NCBI GenBank assembly: GCA_029060755.1
Contig: JAIDTI010000024.1
Span: 23,679-87,678, forward strand
Reading direction: 5' to 3'
DNA: 64,000 nucleotides
Origin: Ruminococcus sp.
GTDB taxonomy: Bacteria > Bacillota > Clostridia > Oscillospirales > Ruminococcaceae
Under the pieces are notes generated by a model. That model was not told the DNA's origin, did no database searches, and saw only the letters and a list, made by a program, of their open reading frames with translations. Made by a program: the position numbers and the translations under genes. Position 1 is the stretch's first letter; each line of letters opens with the position of its first letter. Below, piece after piece: positions 44,428-54,009 of the stretch.

Positions 44428-45597
44428 TTGAACTTGAAATCGGCATTTAAAAAATTACCTGCAAATAAACGTCCTCTTGATATAGGACTGATTTTTTCAG
44501 TTACTCTTTGTGCTGTAATCGGCACACTACTTATTTTTTCAATTGCATCAAGCGGAGTAAGCAAAGTAAGCGAAGATAAGGGCATAGGCAACAGCTATTG
44601 GCATACTCAACTTGCATCAATGATAATCGGATTTATTCTGTCTGTTCTTGTATCTCGTATTGATTACAGAAAACTTGCAAAACTATGGTGGATTTTTGCA
44701 CCTGTTTCCCTTGCTGTTGTTTCACTCACTTTCACTTCACTTGGTATAACAAGAGATGGTGCTGATGACCGTGCGTGGATTCTTGTTTTTGGTGTAAGTG
44801 TTCAGCCGTCTGAAATTATGAAAATTGCATTTATTATGACATTCAGCTATCATCTCTCAAAAGTTGAGGAAGATATGAATAAACCGCTTAATATGCTTTT
44901 TCTGCTGATACATGGCGGAATACCTATAGGAATTGTCGCACTTCAGGGTGACTACGGTACAGCTATTGTATTTGCGGCAATGTTCGGCTTTATGATTGTT
45001 TCTGCTGATATATCGTGGAAATACCTTGTTGCAGCTCCATTTGTAATTGCAGGTGCTGTTGCAGTTATGTGGTTTAATTTTCTTGACAATTTCCATAAGG
45101 AGCGTATATTGATTCTGTTCAAGCCCGGAACAGACCCCGAAAATATTGAATATCAACAGGATTTAGGTATCGCCGCTATACAGTCGGGCGGTGTTTTCGG
45201 AAAAGGTCTTTTTGCAGGACAAAATGAATATATCTATGTTCCCGAACTTCACAACGACTTTATTTTTGCGCATGCAGGTCAGGTTTTCGGCTTTGTCGGT
45301 TTAATAGGTATATTGATAGTTCTGGCTTATATATGTCTTAAAATTTTTGCGGACAGCAGAATCACCCGTGACCGTCTTGGCAGATTTATATGTATGGGTG
45401 CTTTCGGAATGTTTTTTATACACTGTGTTATGAATATAGGCATGGTACTTAAAGTTGCTCCGGTTATTGGTGTTCCTCTGCCGTTTATAAGTGGTGGCGG
45501 TACAGCTATGGTAAGTATGTATGTGATTATTGGACTTGTTATGAGTACCTATAGTCATAGAATTGTGAACTATAATGTATTCTATGATGAAGATTAA
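44428..45597 (+). CDS. rodA: SEDS-family FtsW/RodA/SpoVE protein
   Basis: VQPSEIMKIAFIMTFSYHLS; LQGDYGTAIVFAAMFGFM; GVPLPFISGGGTAMVSMYVIIGLVMS. Confidence 0.9.
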   Translation: MNLKSAFKKLPANKRPLDIGLIFSVTLCAVIGTLLIFSIASSGVSKVSEDKGIGNSYWHTQLASMIIGFILSVLVSRIDYRKLAKLWWIFAPVSLAVVSLTFTSLGITRDGADDRAWILVFGVSVQPSEIMKIAFIMTFSYHLSKVEEDMNKPLNMLFLLIHGGIPIGIVALQGDYGTAIVFAAMFGFMIVSADISWKYLVAAPFVIAGAVAVMWFNFLDNFHKERILILFKPGTDPENIEYQQDLGIAAIQSGGVFGKGLFAGQNEYIYVPELHNDFIFAHAGQVFGFVGLIGILIVLAYICLKIFADSRITRDRLGRFICMGAFGMFFIHCVMNIGMVLKVAPVIGVPLPFISGGGTAMVSMYVIIGLVMSTYSHRIVNYNVFYDED

Positions 45598-45610
45598 TCA
45601 GAATAAGTAA

Positions 45611-45650
45611 AAAATTAACTCATTCTTCCGGAGAATGAGTTGATTTTTTT
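45611..45650. terminator. Bidirectional terminator
   Basis: aaaattaactcattcttccggagaatgagttgattttttt. Confidence 0.75.
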
Positions 45651-46183
45651 TACTTATGAAGCTTTACAATACCGCCTGAAAAACTTTCTATAAGCTGTAA
45701 AACAGGCTGTATACCTTGGTCTGTATATTTAAAGTATGTATGATATGCACCATAAATAAGAAATGAAGTAAGCATTCTGCTTTCAATACTTGGTTTGTAA
45801 TCAGGGTAATACTTGTAAATCATTGTATAAAGTTCTTTTTCAAAAAGTTCAGTAAAACTGTTGCTTCTGTTGCCCTCAAAAAGAATTTTTATAAGCTGTT
45901 CATTTGCAACAACACTTTGTTTAAGACATTTAAGAAAGTTTTCTATATCAGATATAACTTCTTCGGGGTGTTCGATATTGTCAAGACAGCTTTTAACAAC
46001 GTCACGCTCCAGAGTTTCAGATAAATCATAAATATCATGATAGTGCAGATAAAATGTCGCTTTATTGATATTTGCAAGAGCAGAAAGTTCCTTGATTGTT
46101 ATTTTTTCAAGTGGCTTTTTTGAACGAAGTTGCAGAAAAGCATTTCTGATAGCACATTTTGTTTTTTCGATACGTAAATCCAT
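45650..46183 (-). CDS. TetR/AcrR-family transcriptional regulator
   Basis: MDLRIEKTKCAIRNAFLQLRSKKPLEKITIKELSALANINKATFYLHYHDIYDLSE; start set at 46183 by RBS. Confidence 0.88.
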   Translation of the reverse strand: MDLRIEKTKCAIRNAFLQLRSKKPLEKITIKELSALANINKATFYLHYHDIYDLSETLERDVVKSCLDNIEHPEEVISDIENFLKCLKQSVVANEQLIKILFEGNRSNSFTELFEKELYTMIYKYYPDYKPSIESRMLTSFLIYGAYHTYFKYTDQGIQPVLQLIESFSGGIVKLHK

Positions 46184-46353
46184 AATATCACTCTCCAAAA
46201 ACTCAACTTTTTTAGAATACAGTAAATTAATAGACATTAGTAAAAAAATGATTATTGATTTTTTTATATACTCGTCTTATAATATATTATAGTATATTAA
46301 TAGTCGGTTGTCAATATTTTTCCGATAATTTTTTATGAAAGGTGAAAAAATTT

Positions 46354-48147
46354 ATGGATATATATGGATTTTATAAAGGTGATTGTTTTAATGCCTATGA
46401 ATATCTCGGCGCACATATTGAAAACAAAGGTACAATATTCAGAACTTATGCTCCGAATGCCTCAAAAGTTTCAGTAATAGGAGATTTTACGGACTGGAAA
46501 GACTTGCCTATGGAAAAAGTTGCAGACGGGAATTTCTATGAGCTTTTTTGTCCGCAGGCAAAAGAGGGTATGCGTTATAAATACAGGATTTACGATAAAA
46601 ACAATAATTTTATTGACCATTGCGACCCATACGGCTACAGCAGTGAACTCCGACCGGGAACTTGTTCAGTAATACGAAGTCTTGAATATAAATTCCATGA
46701 TTCAAGATGGCTCAACAAGCGTACTGATTTCCGTGACAAGCCTGTAAATATCTATGAAGTGCATCTTGGTTCATGGAAAAAGCCGAAAGCAAAAGAGGGC
46801 GAGCCTGAATGGTATAACTATTCCGAAATAGCAGATGAACTTATAAATTATGTACTTGAATACGGCTATAACTTTATTGAGTTCATGCCATTGAGCGAAC
46901 ACCCGTGCGACGAATCATGGGGTTATCAGATAACAGGATTTTTTGCACCTACATCACGCTATGGAACACCTCAACAGCTTATGGAACTTATTGATAAATG
47001 TCATAAAAACGGAATTGGTGTGATAATTGATTTTGTACCTGTTCATTTTGCAGTAGACCATTATGGACTTACAGAATATGACGGAACGAAACTATATGAA
47101 TATCCCGACGATTCCGCAGGATATAATGAATGGGGAAGCCGTAACTTTATGCACTCAAAAGGTGAAGTCCGTTCATTTTTGCAGTCCTGCGCAGATTACT
47201 GGATTAATGTGTATCATTTTGACGGCTTACGAATGGACGCAATAAGAAATATAATCTACTGGAATGGCGACGAACACAGAGGAGAAAACAGAGTAGCAAT
47301 AAATTTTGTACGCAATATGAATGAAGGTCTGAAAATGCGTTATCCGTCTGTTATGCTTATTGCAGAAGATTCATCAGCATATCCGAAAGTTACGGAATCA
47401 ATCGAAAACGGCGGTCTTGGCTTTGATTATAAGTGGGATTTAGGCTGGATGCACGATACACTGGAATATTTTCAGACATCTCCTATTTACCGCACGCAGA
47501 ATTATCATAAGCTTACTTTTTCAATGCTTTATTTTTACAGTGAAAGATTTGTGCTGCCGTTTTCACATGATGAGGTTGTACACGGAAAAGCAACTATAGT
47601 TCAGAAAATGCACGGAGATTATGACAATAAATTTCCACAGGCAAGGGCGTTGTATATGTATATGACAGTCCACCCCGGAAAGAAACTTAACTTCATGGGT
47701 AATGAGTTCGGACAGCTTCGTGAATGGGACGAAAAGCGTGAACAGGATTGGGATATGCTTAAATATCCTAATCACGATTCATTCAGAGAATATATAAAGG
47801 CTCTCAATGCAATTTATCTTAAATATGACGCTCTGCATCATGATTTTGACCCGACAAATTTTGAATGGTCGGACTGCAATTCTGCCGACAGATGTGTATA
47901 TGCAATCCGCAGAAAAAGTTCTCAAGGACATATTTTAGCTGTTATCAATCTGTCCGACTGGTTACAAAAAGATTATTCTGTTATAGTCGGAAAAGACTGG
48001 AAAGAAAGATTACTGCTTAATTCTGATAACTGCATATTTGGCGGAACTACAACTGACGAAAAAACATCTTACAAAAGAAACGGCGACAAACTTGTCATGG
48101 ATATTCCTGCATACAGCGGAAAGATATTTTTTCTTAGAATTAAATAA
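46354..48147 (+). CDS. glgB: 1,4-alpha-glucan branching enzyme
   Basis: NIYEVHLGSWKKP; FDGLRMDAIRNIIYW; LPFSHDEVVHGKATI; KLNFMGNEFGQ. Confidence 0.95.
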   Translation: MDIYGFYKGDCFNAYEYLGAHIENKGTIFRTYAPNASKVSVIGDFTDWKDLPMEKVADGNFYELFCPQAKEGMRYKYRIYDKNNNFIDHCDPYGYSSELRPGTCSVIRSLEYKFHDSRWLNKRTDFRDKPVNIYEVHLGSWKKPKAKEGEPEWYNYSEIADELINYVLEYGYNFIEFMPLSEHPCDESWGYQITGFFAPTSRYGTPQQLMELIDKCHKNGIGVIIDFVPVHFAVDHYGLTEYDGTKLYEYPDDSAGYNEWGSRNFMHSKGEVRSFLQSCADYWINVYHFDGLRMDAIRNIIYWNGDEHRGENRVAINFVRNMNEGLKMRYPSVMLIAEDSSAYPKVTESIENGGLGFDYKWDLGWMHDTLEYFQTSPIYRTQNYHKLTFSMLYFYSERFVLPFSHDEVVHGKATIVQKMHGDYDNKFPQARALYMYMTVHPGKKLNFMGNEFGQLREWDEKREQDWDMLKYPNHDSFREYIKALNAIYLKYDALHHDFDPTNFEWSDCNSADRCVYAIRRKSSQGHILAVINLSDWLQKDYSVIVGKDWKERLLLNSDNCIFGGTTTDEKTSYKRNGDKLVMDIPAYSGKIFFLRIK

Positions 48148-48152
48148 CAGAT

Positions 48153-48185
48153 GATGCCATAGTGATTCAATCGCTATGGCATTTC
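48153..48185. terminator. Bidirectional terminator
   Basis: atgccatagtgattcaatcgctatggcattt. Confidence 0.65.
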
Positions 48186-50407
48186 TTTTCTGAAATATTC
48201 AGGCGATATTCTGTCGGAGAAAATCCCTCTGATGTTCTGAACTGCCTTACAAAATAGTTGTATGATGAATAACCGCACTCTCTTGCAATATCTGTTATAG
48301 TCATATCTGTTTTTGTGAGAAGTTCTTTTGCTTTTTCTATACGGAACTCAATCACCTCTGCAATAATGCTTTTTCCGAAATACGTCTTATATATTTTTTG
48401 CAGATAACTCTTGCTTAAATACATACTGTCCGCAATTTCATCAATGCTCCATTGCTTTTCAGGATTTTTCATTATTTCTCCGTGAAGCTGATGTATTTTT
48501 TCATACTGCGGATTCAGATTTGTTTCTGAAACATTGTAGTTGAAGAAGCTGTTTACTGATGCTTTGTGCATTGCATTACTGAGATTAAGACTCATATTTA
48601 TTTCCTGATTATAAATTCCCGCTGTAAAATCAATGTTGCAGTTCTTTTCAGGTATAAACTGAGTCTGCTTGATTTTTTCAAGAAATTCAGATACTATTTT
48701 TTCAGTACGTTTTTCAGCATTTGTAATTATACAGAACGTATCAGACTCCCACAAGCCAAGTATTTCATCGCTGATAATGCACTCTTTCAGAATGTCCGAA
48801 AGCTGTGCAATTATACACATACACTTTTCATCACCATTCTGAAAATATATCTTATTCAAACCCGTAAGCTGAATACGGATAAAATAAGTTTTTATATTAA
48901 GTCCGCTTTTTGATTTTATCATATCTTCAACAACTTTTTCCATACCGTTTTTATTGAGCAGACCTGTATTTTCATCATGAATTATGCTGATTTTCGCATT
49001 ATAAACAGCATTTTTCAGCATAGATTTTATACGGATATGTTCAAGGGCATTGTTGACATAGTTAATCCAGTATATGTAAAGTCTGCTGAAGCTCATGAGT
49101 TCTTTTCCGAATGATACAGCACAATATCCGAAAAAATTATTGTTGAAATGAAGTGGCGATATATAATAAGCAGACGGATAAGGGCGATTCTGACTGAATA
49201 CTGAAATAATATCAGATGAGCTGAAATATTCATCTGAAATATTTTCTTTTTTTGTTGCAGAATGTGAGATGATATTTTTTACATCATCACCATTTTTAAA
49301 AGTGAGACTGTCATTAAATTCAAGATATTTTTTTGTAAGACAGATTTCAATGTGCTTTATTTTGTAAATGTAGTAATTATAGTTAATAAGCTTGTTTGAG
49401 AAGTCCTGAATATTTTCTGCTCCTGATATATCAAAAAGCATATCACGGTTAAAAAAATCTGCTTTGAGACGTTCATTTACTTTTATACGTCGCAGAGAGC
49501 CTTTTTTTACATTTGATTTCTGCATACAGCCACAACTTCTGCCAAGTATAATTCCGCCGTCATTATTATTGACTTTTCTGCATATTTTCCCTGTTATTAT
49601 TCTGTAAAGCCGACGGAAAGCCTCTGTACCAAGCTGAAAATTAGGTCTGTAGAAAGTTGTGATTGATGGATTTGAATACATTGCATCATCAGAAGCATCA
49701 TAGCCTGTTACAGCAATATCATCAGGAACGTTTATTCCGCCCTCTGAAAGTGCATCTATAAGAATTTTAGCGGAATGGTCATTTCCGCACACTATAGCAT
49801 CAGGTTTTGAAAGTTCACCTTTTATAATGTGTGAGGCAAGTTCTTTTGAGGCATCTTCCCAGAAGTCGCCGTAAATGCAGGAACTTCTGTCATAATATAA
49901 ACCATGCTTTTTCATGGAATTTTTGAATCCGTTCATACGTTCTACAGAAATAAAATGATTTTTAGGACCTGTAAGACAGTATATTTTATTACAACCATGT
50001 ACATCAATAAGATGGTCTGTAATCTGTTCAAATGCGCTTCCGTCATCAATAGCTGTTGATTCAAACTGCTTGTGATTTGTGGAATCAAGGAGCATAACAG
50101 GTTTGCCTGAACGTTCAAGCAGGTCATCAATAAAGCTGATTATTTTCTCATTGCAGAAAGTATTTTTGTTATATAAAAAACCGTCAAACTTATCAGAAAG
50201 AATAAGCTGAAATATATTTTTTTCACATTGCTTATGTGGTGTATTAAGCGAAAAATCGTTAAGTGGTGTAAGTATGGCAATATCACAGTTGCTTTTTAGA
50301 GATTGTGCGATAATTCCTTTTATAATTTCCTCCTGAAATTCAATATTGCACGAAGTTATAATAACACCAATCAATAATCTTTTTTTCACAAATTTTTCTC
50401 CTTTCAC
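48167..50407 (-). CDS. Tri-modular transcription regulator: LacI-type sugar-binding sensor, degenerate GGDEF, C-terminal AraC HTH
   Basis: N-term LLIGVIITSCNIEFQEEIIKGII...PDDIAVTGYDASDDAMYSNPSITT (LacI/PBP1 fold); DENTGLLNKNGMEKVVEDM...LGLWESDTFCII (GGDEF-like without GGDEF); WSIDEIADSMYLSKSYLQKIYKTYFGKSI...CGYSSYNYFVRQFRTSEGFSPTEYR (AraC). Confidence 0.85.
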   Translation of the reverse strand: MKGEKFVKKRLLIGVIITSCNIEFQEEIIKGIIAQSLKSNCDIAILTPLNDFSLNTPHKQCEKNIFQLILSDKFDGFLYNKNTFCNEKIISFIDDLLERSGKPVMLLDSTNHKQFESTAIDDGSAFEQITDHLIDVHGCNKIYCLTGPKNHFISVERMNGFKNSMKKHGLYYDRSSCIYGDFWEDASKELASHIIKGELSKPDAIVCGNDHSAKILIDALSEGGINVPDDIAVTGYDASDDAMYSNPSITTFYRPNFQLGTEAFRRLYRIITGKICRKVNNNDGGIILGRSCGCMQKSNVKKGSLRRIKVNERLKADFFNRDMLFDISGAENIQDFSNKLINYNYYIYKIKHIEICLTKKYLEFNDSLTFKNGDDVKNIISHSATKKENISDEYFSSSDIISVFSQNRPYPSAYYISPLHFNNNFFGYCAVSFGKELMSFSRLYIYWINYVNNALEHIRIKSMLKNAVYNAKISIIHDENTGLLNKNGMEKVVEDMIKSKSGLNIKTYFIRIQLTGLNKIYFQNGDEKCMCIIAQLSDILKECIISDEILGLWESDTFCIITNAEKRTEKIVSEFLEKIKQTQFIPEKNCNIDFTAGIYNQEINMSLNLSNAMHKASVNSFFNYNVSETNLNPQYEKIHQLHGEIMKNPEKQWSIDEIADSMYLSKSYLQKIYKTYFGKSIIAEVIEFRIEKAKELLTKTDMTITDIARECGYSSYNYFVRQFRTSEGFSPTEYRLNISEKKCHSD

Positions 50408-50606
50408 AATAGTATTATATATGTATTATTATATCATATCTATATATAAAAAGCAAGATTAATTTGAATGTATTTTCGAAAAAATAAAATAATCTTCTGA
50501 AATATGATATAATAATTCATTGTGAAATGTTAAAAAATTGTGTATAATGATATTAATGTAAAAAAATAGTTCTTGAAATACGAAAATTTTAAAGGAGGAT
50601 ATAGCA

Positions 50607-53600
50607 ATGAAAATAAATCTTAAACGTGTAATTTCAACAGCCGCTGCATTTGTAGTTGGTACAACTTCAACGGTATTGCCGAAAGCAGTTGAAAATCTTT
50701 CAGTCAATGCAAATGCCGCATCAGGTGTAACGCTTGAATATCTTGACAGAGGAATTTCAGCAATCAATACAGGAAATGGAATGTTGGTAAGCTGGAGATA
50801 CCTTGCAAATGATGATGATAATGCTGTATATGAACTTTATCGTGACGGCTCACTTATCTATACAAGTAAAGCAGGACAGTCAACCTGCTATCTTGATGCA
50901 CAAGGCAGTGCATCTTCAAAATACCGTGTTGACACTCTTTCAGGTGGAAAAGTTGTCGGTTCAGAGGACTGTAAACTTATTTCAAATAACACATATTTTG
51001 ATATTCCGCTGACACCTCCGACAAGTAAAGACTGTACATACAGCCCGAATGATATGTCTGTCGGCGATATTGACGGCGACGGACAGTATGAACTGTTCTT
51101 AAAATGGGACCCGTCCAACTCTCAGGATAACTCCAAAGGCGGTTATACAGGCAATGTATACATCGACTGCATAAGACTTGACGGCACAAGAGTATGGCGA
51201 ATTGATTTAGGTAAAAATATCCGTGCAGGTGCGCACTATACGCAGTTTTACGTTGCAGATTTCGACCTTGACGGCAAAGCTGAAATGACCTGCAAAACTG
51301 CTGACGGTACAGTTGACGGTACAGGAAAAGTAATCGGCGACGCTTCAAAGGATTACCGCAATTCAAGCGGATATATTCTCAGCGGTCCTGAATATTATAC
51401 ACTTTTTGACGGTGCAACAGGTGCGGCACTTGATACTGTTGACTATGTACCGCAGAGAGGCGAAGTATCAAAGAAAACATGGGGAGATGATTATGGCAAC
51501 CGTGTTGACAGATTCTGGGGTACTGTTGCATACATTGACGGCGTTCACCCTTGTGTTGTAACAGGACGTGGCTACTATACAAGAATGACTGCAACCTGCT
51601 ATGGAGTTGAAAATAAAAAACTCGTTCAGAAATGGGCATTTGATACAGGATTCAACTCCTCTGCTGCGGGTTACGGTGATGGAAATCACAACAGTATGCC
51701 TGCTGATGTTGACGGCGACGGCAAGCAGGAAATTATAACAGGTTCTACTTGTATTGATGATAACGGAAAAGTATTATGGTGTACAAATCAGGGACACGGT
51801 GATGCAATGCATCTTGCCGACCTCGACCCGACAAAAGACGGTCTTGAACTCTGGATTTGTCACGAAGAAGCAAGCTCGGGCTATGGTGTAAGTCTGATTG
51901 AGGCAAAGAACGGCAACATTATATATCATATCAATGCTGACAAAGATACAGGAAGATGTGCTGCTGACAACATTTATGCAGGAAATCCGGGTGCGGAACT
52001 CTGGGGCGCAAGACCTGCCGGAGTTGTACTTGATACAGCCGGAAATACTATAAATGGACTTTCCGTTCCTGCTATGAACTTTTTCAGTTACTGGGACGGC
52101 GACCTTGAACGTGAACTTCTTGACGGCGGTGACAATAAGCCTGCAACTATCACTAAAATGATGGACAACGGAAAAATCACAACACTTCTCACAACAGACG
52201 GCTTTGTAACAAATAACTCCACAAAAGCAAATCCTTGTCTTTCTGCTGACATTTTCGGCGACTGGCGTGAGGAACTTATTGTCCGTGCATCTGACAATAA
52301 GTCTGTAAGAATTTACTGTACTCCTTATGATACAGACTACAGAATAACAACACTTATGCACGATGCACAGTATCGTATGCAGGTATCGTCGCAGAATACA
52401 TCATATAATCAGCCACCGCACACAAGCTTTTTCTTAGGTACAGGATATGACTTGCCGAAAAGACCGACAGATACAGTTCTTGACAAATCAGGAACAGCAC
52501 CTGTAACACCTTCAACGAATCTTGTTGCAGAGACTTTTATAAGCGGTTCAACATATAAAATCAAAAATGTAAATTCAGGTCTTTATATGCAGGTTAACGG
52601 CGCAAAGGCAGAAAACGGTGCAAACGTTCAGCAATGGGGAACTACAGACGATACAGTCCATGATATATGGAAACTTGTTGATGCAGGTGACGGATATTAT
52701 TATATTGTTTCAGCCGTAGGCGACGGCGGTACATATGTACTTGATGTTGAAGCAAAGAAAACTGATAATAATACAAATATAGAAATTTATTCATATACAG
52801 GCGGAGACAATCAGAAGTTCATGTTTACAAAGAACTCTGACGGCTCATATAAAATCAGACCAAAGCACACAAACGCTAAATCAGCTGTTGAAATAGCAGG
52901 CGCATCAACTTCAAGCGGTGCAAATGTTCAACAGTATGAAATAAATGGTGCAAATTGTCAGGACTGGATTCTTGAAAAAGTTTCAGAGTCAGGCTGTAAA
53001 ATGGATACAAGTGTTATCTATGAGTTTGAAAACGTAAACAGCGGTATGGTTATGGAGATTAAGGACGGCAAAACAGAATCTGGCGCAAATGTTCAGCAGT
53101 GGGAGAAAAACGGTCTTACTTGTCAGCAGTGGCAGTTGAAAGAATCTGCATCAGGTGGAAATTATTACTATATCTGTTCAGTTGCAGACCCGACATATGT
53201 TCTTAAAGTATCTGAATCAGGCAACGGAGGAAATATAGCTGTTGAGACTTATTCAGAAAATGACAATGCTATGTTGTTTAAGTTTATAAAGAATCTTGAC
53301 GGAACATATCAAATAATGACAAAGGAATCAGATGATACCTGTTATGTTGAAGTAGGAGCAGCAAGTAAGACAAAAGGTGCGAATATTCAGCAGTGGGAAA
53401 ATACAGACAATGATTGTCAGAAATGGAGTGCTGAAACACTCACCACTTCAGCCACAACAACTACCACTAAAGAAACTACTACTACCACCACAGAAACAAC
53501 AACTACCAAAGAAGCAACAACAGCAACTACAGAAACAACAACTTCTGTTGTTTCAGACGTTCTTATAGGTGATGCAAACTGCGACGGAGCAGTTAATATT

Positions 53601-53777
53601 GCTGATGCTACAGCTATAGTTCAGCACTTAGGCAATCAGGATAAATACGGTCTTTCCGAAAAAGGCTTAATAAATGCAGACTGCTGTAACGTAGGCGACG
53701 GTGTAACAGGTCTTGACGCACTTGCAATTCAGAAACTTGAAGCAGGAATTATAAGTTCACTTCCTGACACTAACTGA
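50607..53777 (+). CDS. Secreted rhamnogalacturonan lyase (PL11-like) with CBM13/ricin-like modules, Thr-rich linker and C-terminal dockerin
   Basis: YLDRGISAINTGNGMLVSWRYLANDDDNAVYELYRDG...YSPNDMSVGDIDGDGQYELFLKWDPSNSQDNS (PL11); repeated GANVQQW motifs (ricin-like); GDANCDGAVNIADATAIVQHLG...GLDALAIQKLEAG dockerin. Confidence 0.92.
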   Translation: MKINLKRVISTAAAFVVGTTSTVLPKAVENLSVNANAASGVTLEYLDRGISAINTGNGMLVSWRYLANDDDNAVYELYRDGSLIYTSKAGQSTCYLDAQGSASSKYRVDTLSGGKVVGSEDCKLISNNTYFDIPLTPPTSKDCTYSPNDMSVGDIDGDGQYELFLKWDPSNSQDNSKGGYTGNVYIDCIRLDGTRVWRIDLGKNIRAGAHYTQFYVADFDLDGKAEMTCKTADGTVDGTGKVIGDASKDYRNSSGYILSGPEYYTLFDGATGAALDTVDYVPQRGEVSKKTWGDDYGNRVDRFWGTVAYIDGVHPCVVTGRGYYTRMTATCYGVENKKLVQKWAFDTGFNSSAAGYGDGNHNSMPADVDGDGKQEIITGSTCIDDNGKVLWCTNQGHGDAMHLADLDPTKDGLELWICHEEASSGYGVSLIEAKNGNIIYHINADKDTGRCAADNIYAGNPGAELWGARPAGVVLDTAGNTINGLSVPAMNFFSYWDGDLERELLDGGDNKPATITKMMDNGKITTLLTTDGFVTNNSTKANPCLSADIFGDWREELIVRASDNKSVRIYCTPYDTDYRITTLMHDAQYRMQVSSQNTSYNQPPHTSFFLGTGYDLPKRPTDTVLDKSGTAPVTPSTNLVAETFISGSTYKIKNVNSGLYMQVNGAKAENGANVQQWGTTDDTVHDIWKLVDAGDGYYYIVSAVGDGGTYVLDVEAKKTDNNTNIEIYSYTGGDNQKFMFTKNSDGSYKIRPKHTNAKSAVEIAGASTSSGANVQQYEINGANCQDWILEKVSESGCKMDTSVIYEFENVNSGMVMEIKDGKTESGANVQQWEKNGLTCQQWQLKESASGGNYYYICSVADPTYVLKVSESGNGGNIAVETYSENDNAMLFKFIKNLDGTYQIMTKESDDTCYVEVGAASKTKGANIQQWENTDNDCQKWSAETLTTSATTTTTKETTTTTTETTTTKEATTATTETTTSVVSDVLIGDANCDGAVNIADATAIVQHLGNQDKYGLSEKGLINADCCNVGDGVTGLDALAIQKLEAGIISSLPDTN

Positions 53778-53844
53778 TAACTTCTTAAAAATATAAATAT
53801 CTACTTTCAAAAAAGCTCTCCTAATAAAAAGGAGAGTTTTTTTG
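53566..53844 (+). repeat. Copy 1 of dockerin-plus-3'UTR-plus-terminator direct repeat
   Basis: 279 bp aligned by eye to 55055-55332 with about 14 substitutions and 1 indel. Confidence 0.9.
53814..53844 (+). terminator. Terminator after PL11-dockerin gene
   Basis: agctctcctaataaaaaggagagttttttt. Confidence 0.8.
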
Positions 53845-54009
53845 CACATTTTTACTGATTAACGACGTCTTATTTTAGCTATAACAGAGAAAATTTATAC
53901 AAATTTGCCAAAAACACTTGATAATATTATATATATATATATAATATAAGTATAAAGAGAAAGAAAAAATGAAAATTAGTTTAAAAAAAGAAAAATAGAG
54001 GTTAATTTT

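Noticed and set aside
51774-52361. 195-aa minus-strand ORF within the PL11 gene
   Set aside because: Antisense to strongly supported PL11 catalytic domain; Cys/Val-rich composition is incidental
53928-53947. (TA)n run upstream of the LRR-dockerin gene
   Set aside because: Short AT dinucleotide stretch in an AT-rich promoter region; not enough to claim a regulatory or phase-variable element
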